A stretch of DNA of 44,620 bases from NCBI GenBank assembly GCA_035552395.1, contig DASZLL010000037.1, forward strand, positions 1 to 44,620. Direction: 5' to 3'. Of this stretch, positions 14,567-21,089 are shown piece after piece. The notes under the pieces were generated by a model that made no database searches, was not told the origin of the DNA, and saw nothing but the letters and a program-made list of their open reading frames with translations. A program made the position numbers and the translations under genes. Within the stretch, counting starts at the first letter, position 1. Each line of letters begins with the position of its first letter. Origin of the DNA: Bog-473 sp035552395. Lineage in GTDB: Bacteria; Actinomycetota; Acidimicrobiia; Acidimicrobiales; RAAP-2.

Positions 14567-15415
14567 TCAGAGGTCGCGAGGCGACCAGCGGAAGGACCGC
14601 ACGGCGACGACCGCGCCCAGCACGCCCCACCCGCCCAGGACGGCGAGCGCCGCCGGGTCCCACGGGCTCGCATGGCCGCGGGCCAGGTACGGGTCCAGCA
14701 CGGAGACGACGAGCGGTCGGACGGGGAACACCTCGGAGACGTGCTGGAGCCAGTGCGGGACGAAGGCCCACGGGATGAACACGCCCGAGATGAAGCTCAG
14801 CGGCAGGGCGAAGGCCATCACCACCGGCTGGGCGGCCTGGAACGAGCGGACGAGCCCGGCCACCGCGAACCCCAGGGAGGTGAAGACCACCACGCCCAGC
14901 GCCACGGACGCCAGCAGAGCCGGGATGGCGGCCGTCATCACGGACGCCCCGTAGGCGAGACGGCCGAGGCCGAGAAGGAGAGCTGCGATCGCCGTGGCCG
15001 TGCACAGCGTCACCACTCCTCGCCCGGCCACGACCGTCCAGGCCGGTTGGGGCGTGGCCCGACGCCGGCGCAGCACGCCGTTCTCGCGCGTCTCGACCAG
15101 CACGATCACGAGCGACATGAACGCAACATCGACGATGGCGAACACGGTCAGGGCGGCGACATAGTACGTGGAGGCGGGGATTCGTTGGCCGGTGAAGTTC
15201 ATGTTGCCGTTGCCGAAGATGGCAACGAACAGCACCAGGAAGCCGACCGGCATCGCGAAGACGAAGCCCTGCGCCGCCCGGTTGCGCAGCATGCCGAGCA
15301 TGTCGTAACGGACCTGGTGCACCACCATTGAGAGCGCCCGCCCCAGACTGGACCGATCGGCCGGCCTTCGGTCGGACCCGGTGAGCGGGAGGGTCGGCTC
15401 CAGTGCGGTGGTCAT
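14567..15415 (-). CDS. ABC-2 type transporter permease
   Basis: A 282-residue membrane protein of the ABC-2 (DrrB/NodJ-like) group, the membrane half of an exporter. About six hydrophobic segments are visible, including FVFAMPVGFLVLFVAIFG (about 50-67), YYVAALTVFAIVDVAFMSLVI, a central pair ending GVVVFTSLGFAVAGLV, and AFALPLSFISGVFIPWAFVP near the C-terminus, which carries the family's conserved GVF-P. The charged loop RENGVLRRRRATPQPAW is the usual cytoplasmic coupling region. ATG 15415 overlaps the ATPase stop as ATGA. Substrate is unknown: drugs, lipids or polysaccharide parts are all possible. Confidence 0.9.
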   Translation of the reverse strand: MTTALEPTLPLTGSDRRPADRSSLGRALSMVVHQVRYDMLGMLRNRAAQGFVFAMPVGFLVLFVAIFGNGNMNFTGQRIPASTYYVAALTVFAIVDVAFMSLVIVLVETRENGVLRRRRATPQPAWTVVAGRGVVTLCTATAIAALLLGLGRLAYGASVMTAAIPALLASVALGVVVFTSLGFAVAGLVRSFQAAQPVVMAFALPLSFISGVFIPWAFVPHWLQHVSEVFPVRPLVVSVLDPYLARGHASPWDPAALAVLGGWGVLGAVVAVRSFRWSPRDL

Positions 15416-16341
15416 ACCGCGACCTCCTTCTTGCTCTCGCTCGTCAGCTGCAGGTACACGTCCTCCAGGCTGGGGCGGCGTACGTCGAGGTCTTCGAGCG
15501 TGAGCCCCCGGCCGAGGGCCCATTGTGTGAGCTCGTGCAGATCGCGCGTGGGGTCGGATGAACGCACGCGCTGCCGGCCACCTCCCACCGACGCGCAGCC
15601 GGGAGCGGGCGGCGGCGCGGCGCCTACAGGCAGGCGGAAAGTGATGTCGGTCGGTGCGTGGTCCCGACCGCCCAGCGTGGCCGGTGTGCCCGCGGCCACG
15701 ATCCGCCCTGCGTCGATCACGGCGATGCGGTCCGAGAGGGTCTCGGCCTCTTCGAGGTAGTGAGTGGTCAGCACGATCGTCGTCCCTCTTTCCTTCAGGC
15801 CCGAGATCATCGACCAGGCGGACCGCCGCGCCGCGGGGTCGAAACCCGTCGTCGGTTCGTCGAGGAACATCAGCTCCGGGTCACCGACCAGCGCCAGGGC
15901 GACGTCGAGGCGACGTTGCTGCCCGCCCGAGAGGCGTTGGTTCCGCGTCCGGGCCTGCGCGGTGATCCCGCACAGCTCGAGGACCGTCGCCGTCGGGACC
16001 GGGTGGTCGTAGAAGCCCGCATAGAGATCCACGGTCTCGGCCACGGTGAGCTCGGGCTCGGGAGTGCTCGACTGCAGGACGACGCCGATGCGCTCGCGCC
16101 AGCGCGCCCCCGCCTTCCAGGGGTCGGCCCCGAGGACGCGCACGTTGCCGCCGGTGCGCCGGCGGAAGCCCTCGAGGATCTCGATGGTCGTCGTCTTCCC
16201 GGCGCCGTTGGGGCCGAGCACGGTGAAGACCTCCCCCCGCGTCACCGCCAGGTCGATCCCGTGCACGACCTCGGTGTCGCCATAGGCCATGCGCAGGGAC
16301 GTGACCTCGATCGCCATTTCGGCCGTCGCCATGTCAGCCAC
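15412..16341 (-). CDS. ABC transporter ATP-binding protein
   Basis: A 309-residue ATPase of the DrrA/CcmA group that powers the permease encoded next. Walker A is GPNGAGKTT, the Q-loop LQSSTPE, the signature LSGGQQRRLDVALAL, Walker B LMFLDEPTTGFDP, and the H-loop LTTHYLEEAE. The C-terminal 80 residues include DLHELTQWALGRGLTLEDLDVRRPSLEDVYLQLT, the regulatory extension of this group. The start is uncertain: GTG 16341 overlaps the previous gene by eight bases, ATG 16332 begins one base after its stop, and ATG 16317 is also in frame. All imply coupling to the cyclic-nucleotide-binding-like gene upstream. Confidence 0.94.
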   Translation of the reverse strand: MADMATAEMAIEVTSLRMAYGDTEVVHGIDLAVTRGEVFTVLGPNGAGKTTTIEILEGFRRRTGGNVRVLGADPWKAGARWRERIGVVLQSSTPEPELTVAETVDLYAGFYDHPVPTATVLELCGITAQARTRNQRLSGGQQRRLDVALALVGDPELMFLDEPTTGFDPAARRSAWSMISGLKERGTTIVLTTHYLEEAETLSDRIAVIDAGRIVAAGTPATLGGRDHAPTDITFRLPVGAAPPPAPGCASVGGGRQRVRSSDPTRDLHELTQWALGRGLTLEDLDVRRPSLEDVYLQLTSESKKEVAV

Positions 16342-16798
16342 GGTACGAGAGCTCGCCCGCCGCGTCGTCGTACTCGGGCAGGAGGTCGGGCTCCGTCTCC
16401 GAGAGGAGCACGCGTGCGCCGGCCGAGCGGCGGCCCTCGTCCGTCGCGGCGCCCGCGGTCACGACCCACGGGATGTCGAGCTCCCGGGCCGCCGCACGCG
16501 GGATACTCAACACCGTCATCGGGGTGAGGGCGACGAGCGAGGACGCCGCCACCGCCTCCCCGCCGGGCAGCTCGCAGTCACCCGGGCGCAGGATCGTGTG
16601 CGCCCGCCCGTCCCGCGTCACGAGGCCGGACCCATCGAGCACGAGGTACATCCACCGGGACCTGGCGGTACTGATCCGAACCGATTGCCCGACCGCGATG
16701 TGTGCGGCGTCGAGCCGCCTCGCCCACCCGACGAGCTCTCGCCGCGTGAGGCCACCGAACGGTGGTCGTTGCGCCATCGCCGTCAACTTTGCGTCCAT
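16334..16798 (-). CDS. Cyclic-nucleotide-binding-like domain protein without HTH
   Basis: A 154-residue protein whose first 120 residues resemble a Crp/cNMP-binding beta-roll: PFGGLTRRELVGWARRLDAAHIAVGQSV, WMYLVLDGSGLVTRDGRAHTILRPGDCE, and ALTPMTVLSIP. The phosphate-binding cassette (usually GE-A-L-R-A) is poorly kept, so cyclic nucleotide binding is doubtful. No helix-turn-helix follows; the rest is a short acidic tail. ATG 16798 is preferred over 16807 because TACCGT lies seven bases upstream. It is the first gene of a unit with the ABC exporter and may gate its expression or activity; this is inference. Confidence 0.7.
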   Translation of the reverse strand: MDAKLTAMAQRPPFGGLTRRELVGWARRLDAAHIAVGQSVRISTARSRWMYLVLDGSGLVTRDGRAHTILRPGDCELPGGEAVAASSLVALTPMTVLSIPRAAARELDIPWVVTAGAATDEGRRSAGARVLLSETEPDLLPEYDDAAGELSYRG

Positions 16799-16805
16799 GC
16801 CATGC

Positions 16806-16811
16806 ACGGTA
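16806..16811 (-). promoter_or_regulatory. Leaderless -10 for the CNB-like/ABC unit
   Basis: TACCGT on the minus strand ends seven bases before ATG 16798 with no Shine-Dalgarno sequence between. It supports this start over the upstream in-frame ATG, which would lie only two bases from the hexamer. Confidence 0.5.
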
Positions 16812-16918
16812 CGGATCGACGCACGGCGCGTCTTCGGGCCACGGGCGGCCCCCTTTCCTCCGACCGGGGGTGGAAGGGCCTCCGTCCCCGGTCCGATGCG
16901 CCGCTATCCCGGTGCTTC

Positions 16919-16924
16919 TACCCT
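16919..16924 (+). promoter_or_regulatory. Leaderless -10 for the histidine kinase
   Basis: TACCCT ends six bases before ATG 16931, so transcription should begin at the ATG. No convincing -35 was found. It lies 107 bases from the oppositely oriented TACCGT element of the CNB-like/ABC unit. Confidence 0.5.
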
Positions 16925-16930
16925 GGTGGG

Positions 16931-18127
16931 ATGGAGGGAGCGGAGGTCTTCTGCGTGCCCGACCCGACGGGGAACGAGCTGTGGTGGTCGGAGCGCGTGC
17001 CCCAGGCGATCGGCGCCTTCGTCGTTGCGCTCGCGGTCCTGATCGCGTACCAACGCCACGAATTCACGTCCCCGAACCTCGCGTTGCCGATCCTCGCCCT
17101 CATCATTTTGCCCTGGGTCCTCGACATGCTCGGGTGGCCGCGCGGCATCGTCCGCAACGAGCCCCGTTTCCAGTATCCGCTCATCCTGATCTGGACAGCG
17201 GTCGTCCTCGGCGGCGTCTATTGGCTCAGCATCTCGTTCAAAGAGACCATCGACTTCGCGCCGTTCTTCGTGGCCCTGCTGATCGGCGAGATGGCCGGTA
17301 CCGTCGGACCTCGGTTCGGCGCGGTGGTCTGGACGGCGGGCGTGGCCGGGCTCGCGATCCTCACGTACGTCAACCACTTCTCCGGGATGGTCATCTGGGC
17401 GTTCGCGTTCACCATCGGCTGGATGGGCGGCGTGGCCTACCGCCGCCAGCTGATCGCCCTGACGGAATTGGCCGACGCCCAGGGCGAGCTGGCCGCACGC
17501 GCGGCGGAGGAAGAGCGGCGGCGCCTCGCCCGAGAGATCCACGACCTCATCGCCCACTCGCTGGCCGTCACGATGCTCCAGATGAGCGGCGCCAGGCTGG
17601 CGCTGGCCGCCGGTGACACCGACGAGGCCCTCGCCGCCCTCGCCGACGCCGAGACCGCAGGGCGTTCGGCCATGGCGGAGATCCACCGGACGGTCGGCCT
17701 CCTCGGACGCGACGGCGAGGGCGCCCCGGCGGCGCCGACGCCGTGCGCCGCCGACGTGCCTGAGCTCGTCGACGGGTTCCGCAACGCCGGGCTCGACGTC
17801 ACCTTCCACCTCGACGGCGACCTGTCCGTGGTGCCGATGGGAACGGGCCTCGCCGCCTACCGCGTGGTGCAGGAGTCGCTTTCCAACGCCGTCAAGCACG
17901 CTCCGGGGGCACCGGTCGACCTCGAATTCCGCGTCACCGATGGTGAGGTCGACGTGCGGGTGGTCAATCCGATCGTGCCCGGCGCCGTGGTGGCCTCGCC
18001 CGGCGGGACCGGGGTGCGGGGCATGGCCGAACGGGCGGAGCTGCTCGGCGGGACGGCGACGGCGCACAACGGTGACGGCACCTGGAAGGTCGACGCCCGA
18101 CTGCCGTGGAATGAGGCCCACGCGTGA
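16931..18127 (+). CDS. Membrane sensor histidine kinase, NarL/LiaS type
   Basis: A 398-residue kinase with about six membrane segments in residues 26-170 and little external sequence, so it probably senses a membrane or intramembrane signal. The HisKA_3 dimerisation helix is EEERRRLAREIHDLIAHSL with phospho-acceptor His204. The ATPase domain shows VVQESLSNAVKHA (N-box) and the G-box GTGVRGMAERAELLGG. It should phosphorylate the response regulator that follows, with which it overlaps by four bases (GTGA). The pair is divergent from the ABC exporter unit, a common arrangement for drug- or envelope-stress exporters, and so probably controls it. Confidence 0.93.
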   Translation: MEGAEVFCVPDPTGNELWWSERVPQAIGAFVVALAVLIAYQRHEFTSPNLALPILALIILPWVLDMLGWPRGIVRNEPRFQYPLILIWTAVVLGGVYWLSISFKETIDFAPFFVALLIGEMAGTVGPRFGAVVWTAGVAGLAILTYVNHFSGMVIWAFAFTIGWMGGVAYRRQLIALTELADAQGELAARAAEEERRRLAREIHDLIAHSLAVTMLQMSGARLALAAGDTDEALAALADAETAGRSAMAEIHRTVGLLGRDGEGAPAAPTPCAADVPELVDGFRNAGLDVTFHLDGDLSVVPMGTGLAAYRVVQESLSNAVKHAPGAPVDLEFRVTDGEVDVRVVNPIVPGAVVASPGGTGVRGMAERAELLGGTATAHNGDGTWKVDARLPWNEAHA

Positions 18128-18777
18128 TCCGCGTTGTCCTCGTCGACGACCAGCAGCTGGTACGAACGGGGCTACGCCGGATCCTCGCGCCGCGTGAGGG
18201 CTTCGAGGTGGTGGCTGAATGCAGCGACGGCTCCGAGGTGGAGGCGGCCGTCGACGCCACTCGACCGGACCTGGTCATCATGGACGCGCGCATGAAGCAG
18301 GTTGGCGGCGCCGAGGCGACTCGGCGGCTCCGTGAGCGGGACGGGTCGCCGCCGGTCCTGATCCTCACGACGTTCGACGACGACGAGGTGCTCTCGGCCT
18401 CGCTGCGCGCCGGGGCGTCGGGCTTCCAGCTGAAGGACGCACCCGGCGAGGACCTCATCCGCTCGGCCAGGGTCGTCGCCGAGGGCGGAGCCTGGCTGGA
18501 CCCGACGGTCACGGCCCGGGTGCTGGCCGCCTACCGCTCGACGGCGCCCACCCGGAACGACGGGACCCGGGTCGCCGGGCTCACCGACCGCGAACGGGAA
18601 GTCTTGGCGTTGATCGGCCGCGGACTCTCGAACACGGAGATCGCCCACGAGCTGGCGATCTCCGAGGTCACGGTCAAGAGCCACGTCGGCCACATCTTTT
18701 CGAAGCTCGACCTGCGCGACCGGGCCGCCGCCATCGTCTTCGCGTTCGACCACGGGATCGTGGAGCCGCAGATCTGA
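18124..18777 (+). CDS. NarL/LuxR-family response regulator
   Basis: A 217-residue two-domain regulator. The receiver has the acidic pair in VLVDDQQ (D8, D9), phosphorylation site Asp54 in VIMDARMKQ, Thr in ILTTFDD, and Lys in QLKDA. The usual Pro after the Met three residues on from Asp54 is replaced by Lys58. The LuxR-type DNA-binding domain is LTDREREVLALIGRGLSNTEIAHELAISEVTVKSHV, complete. Start GTG 18124 overlaps the kinase stop. Likely targets are the divergent CNB-like/ABC unit and its own operon, judging from the position. Confidence 0.94.
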   Translation: MIRVVLVDDQQLVRTGLRRILAPREGFEVVAECSDGSEVEAAVDATRPDLVIMDARMKQVGGAEATRRLRERDGSPPVLILTTFDDDEVLSASLRAGASGFQLKDAPGEDLIRSARVVAEGGAWLDPTVTARVLAAYRSTAPTRNDGTRVAGLTDREREVLALIGRGLSNTEIAHELAISEVTVKSHVGHIFSKLDLRDRAAAIVFAFDHGIVEPQI

Positions 18778-18780
18778 GGA

Positions 18781-18801
18781 CGACGCACGACGCACGACGC
18801 A
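18781..18801 (+). repeat. Three tandem copies of CGACGCA
   Basis: Three exact seven-base copies follow the response regulator stop by a few bases. The function is not apparent, and the array may be a replication slippage product. Confidence 0.6.
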
Positions 18802-18895
18802 CACTCGCCGGGACGTCACAGGCCCGGGTAAGAATCCGGGTATTGGGCCAAAAGGCCGCCGCGCTGGGCGGCGGCCAGCCCGAGAGGAGAGACCC

Positions 18896-19243
18896 ATGGG
18901 AGACCCCGTCGTGCATTTCGAGATCCTCGGCCCCGACGGTGCCGGGCTGCAGAAGTACTACGCCGACCTCTTCGGATGGGACATCGACGCCGACAACCCG
19001 CAGAACTACGGGATGGTCAAGGGTATCGACCCGGGCATCGGCGGCGGCGTAGGACCGAGCCAGGACGGCAAGCCGTTCGTCACCGTCTACGTCCAAAGCG
19101 ACGACCTGCAGGCGAGCCTGGACAAGGCCGAGTCACTGGGCGGCAAGTTGGTGATGGAGCCCATGGACATCCCCGGCGGGCCGTCCATTGCGATGTTCGC
19201 CGACCCGCAGGGCAACGTGGTCGGACTCGTCAACGGGATGTAG
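18896..19243 (+). CDS. VOC/glyoxalase-fold protein
   Basis: A 115-residue single-module vicinal-oxygen-chelate protein. It begins VVHFEILGPDGAGLQKYYADLFGWDID, the typical first beta-alpha-beta unit, and ends PGGPSIAMFADPQGNVVGLV, the second. One such chain dimerises to make the metal site. The usual metal residues (His near the start, Glu near the end) are partly present, with His7 in VVHFEI and no obvious final Glu in GNVVGL, so it may be a binding protein rather than an enzyme. ATG 18896 has GAGGAGAG upstream. It converges on the dehydratase gene, with a hairpin at its stop codon. Confidence 0.85.
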   Translation: MGDPVVHFEILGPDGAGLQKYYADLFGWDIDADNPQNYGMVKGIDPGIGGGVGPSQDGKPFVTVYVQSDDLQASLDKAESLGGKLVMEPMDIPGGPSIAMFADPQGNVVGLVNGM

Positions 19244-19260
19244 CGCCGCTTCGGCGGCGC
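19243..19260. terminator. UUCG-loop hairpin between convergent genes
   Basis: GCGCCGC-TTCG-GCGGCGC is a perfect seven-pair stem with the very stable TTCG tetraloop on the plus strand. It begins at the last base of the VOC stop codon and lies 18 bases before the stop of the convergent dehydratase gene. No T-run follows. It fits a terminator or 3'-end stabiliser. Confidence 0.6.
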
Positions 19261-19278
19261 GCACCCGGCAGGTCGCGG

Positions 19279-21057
19279 TCAGGCGGGCGACGGTGTGGCC
19301 ATGCCGCCCCCGAGGAGTGCGGGCAGCGCCGTCGCCCGCATGCGCGCCAGCACCCGGTCCGTCACCGGCGTGACGTCGGGGTGCACGCCGCCGTTGTTCT
19401 CGGCGGCAACGCGCCACGCCGTGGCGCGTTCCTCGGACAGCGCGGGGTCGTCGAGCTGTGAGCAGTCGAGGCGATCGTCATTCAGATTGACCACGATCGT
19501 GTCGCCGTCTTCGACCAGTGCGATCGGTCCGCCGAGGAAGGCTTCGGGCGCCACGTGCCCGATGACCAGGCCGACGGATCCCCCCGAGAAGCGGGCGTCT
19601 GTCATCAGCGCGATCGTGATGTGCCGCTGCCGGCAGAGGGCGGTGATGCGTGAGGTCGGGTCAAGGAGCTCCGGCATGCCCGGTGCGCCGCGCGGTCCCT
19701 CGTAGCGGATCACCACCATGTCGTTGTCCTCGAAGCTGTCGGGGTCTTCATCGAGCGCCTCGACGAGCGAGCGCTCGCTGTTGAAGACACGGGCGCGCCC
19801 GGTGAAGACGCCGTCCTTCACGCCACCCTCGACCCCGGCGACCTTGAGGATCGCCCCGCCCGCGGGGGCAAGGTTGCCGCGCAGCAGCCGGAGGCCGCCG
19901 GTGTCCTTGAACGGCTTCTCCACCGGGTAGATCACGCCCTGGTCCGGTGCGGGTGGGTCGAGTCGCCGCACCTGTTCGGCCAGGGTCTCGCCCGTGCAGG
20001 TGATCGACTGGCCGTCAAGGAAACCGCCCTCGAGCAACTCGCGCACGATGACCTGCAGCCCGCCCTTGGCGTCCACGTCGACCATGGAGTAGTCACCGAA
20101 GGGCCGCATGTTGACCAGCACGGGGAGCCGGCGGGCCAGCTGGTTGAAGTCGTCCTGGCTCAGGACCTCCTTCCACAGGTCGATGCCGGCGGCGCGGGCG
20201 ATCTCGACGCTGTGCAGCAGCACGTTGGTGGAACCGCCCATGGCGATGGCGACCGTGAGGGCGTTGCGGAGGGCGGCCGGCGTCACGATGTCGCGCGGCC
20301 GGATGCCCCGCTTGGACATGGCGAGCAGGCAGTCCACGATCTGATCGGGGAACTCCGTCCTCCGGCGCGGATCGTCCGACGCCGGGGAGACCATGTGCAG
20401 CGGCTCGAGACCGAGCACGGCGATGAAGGTCTGCATGGTGTTGTAGGTGAACATGCCGCCGCAGCTGCCCTGGCCCGGGCAGGCGTGCAGGGCGTAGCGG
20501 GCGCGGACTTCGGCGTCCTGGTCCGCCACCTGGAAGGCCGACACCAGGTCGATGCGGCCCCCGGTCTCGGGGTCGGTCCCGGGCCGGATCGGGCCATCGG
20601 AGAGGATGACCGCGGGCGTGTTGTTCTCGAGGACGGCAGCGAGCGTTCCGACCGGGGGCTTGTCGCACGCCACCACGGCGACCAGTCCGGCGACACCGTT
20701 CGCCGCCAGGTGCACGTCGGCGACGTCGTGGACCAGCTCGCGGCCGATCAGCGAAAACCGCATCTGCGGCGTGCCGTTGAGCTGGCCGTCCGAGACCCCG
20801 AGGGTGAACGCCGGCGCGATCAGCCGGACCGGGAGGTCGTCCTCAGCAATGCGACGCGACAGCACGGCTTGGATGGTCTGCACCTTCTCCGGCACGCCGA
20901 GGTAGCACTGGCTGTCGCCGAGGTTGCCGATCACCGCCCACACCGGGTCGTGGATCTTCGCGACGTCTTCACCGAGGAAGGCGGCCGTGCCCACCCGCTG
21001 CACGTCGCGCCCGGGGTTCAGCGACACGAACGCGGCCACCGCTTGCTCGCTGCTCAT
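19279..21057 (-). CDS. ilvD: IlvD/Edd-family dehydratase, divergent member
   Basis: A 592-residue Fe-S dehydratase of the dihydroxy-acid/6-phosphogluconate dehydratase family. The three cluster cysteines are visible: Cys51 (GDSQCY), Cys131 with Lys133 (ACDKPPVG, the carbamylated Lys position), and Cys199 (GSCGGMFTYNTM). GGSTNVLLHSVEIA and DARFSGGSVGLVIGHVAPEA complete the signature. The first motif lacks the usual P-C-N, and the protein departs from standard IlvD in several places, so it may be dihydroxy-acid dehydratase of valine/isoleucine synthesis or a sugar-acid dehydratase. The link with ilvBNC is only proximity (5 kb). ATG 21057 is supported by TATGCT eight bases upstream. Confidence 0.82.
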   Translation of the reverse strand: MSSEQAVAAFVSLNPGRDVQRVGTAAFLGEDVAKIHDPVWAVIGNLGDSQCYLGVPEKVQTIQAVLSRRIAEDDLPVRLIAPAFTLGVSDGQLNGTPQMRFSLIGRELVHDVADVHLAANGVAGLVAVVACDKPPVGTLAAVLENNTPAVILSDGPIRPGTDPETGGRIDLVSAFQVADQDAEVRARYALHACPGQGSCGGMFTYNTMQTFIAVLGLEPLHMVSPASDDPRRRTEFPDQIVDCLLAMSKRGIRPRDIVTPAALRNALTVAIAMGGSTNVLLHSVEIARAAGIDLWKEVLSQDDFNQLARRLPVLVNMRPFGDYSMVDVDAKGGLQVIVRELLEGGFLDGQSITCTGETLAEQVRRLDPPAPDQGVIYPVEKPFKDTGGLRLLRGNLAPAGGAILKVAGVEGGVKDGVFTGRARVFNSERSLVEALDEDPDSFEDNDMVVIRYEGPRGAPGMPELLDPTSRITALCRQRHITIALMTDARFSGGSVGLVIGHVAPEAFLGGPIALVEDGDTIVVNLNDDRLDCSQLDDPALSEERATAWRVAAENNGGVHPDVTPVTDRVLARMRATALPALLGGGMATPSPA

Positions 21058-21065
21058 GGGCGCCA

Positions 21066-21071
21066 AGCATA
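21066..21071 (-). promoter_or_regulatory. Leaderless -10 for the IlvD-like gene
   Basis: TATGCT on the minus strand ends eight bases before ATG 21057, in the 32-base gap after the MMPL gene. No Shine-Dalgarno sequence is present, so the gene can be transcribed on its own. Confidence 0.5.
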
Positions 21072-21089
21072 CGGCCGCCCCTGCGCAGG

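Noticed and set aside
16289..16930. N-terminal extension of the histidine kinase (open frame from 16289)
   Set aside because: This part is Arg/Pro-rich, overlaps two genes on the other strand, and a -10 hexamer with ATG 16931 explains the start.
18781..18801. CRISPR-like or iteron repeat
   Set aside because: Three seven-base copies with no spacers, and no cas, rep or origin genes nearby. It is a small tandem repeat.
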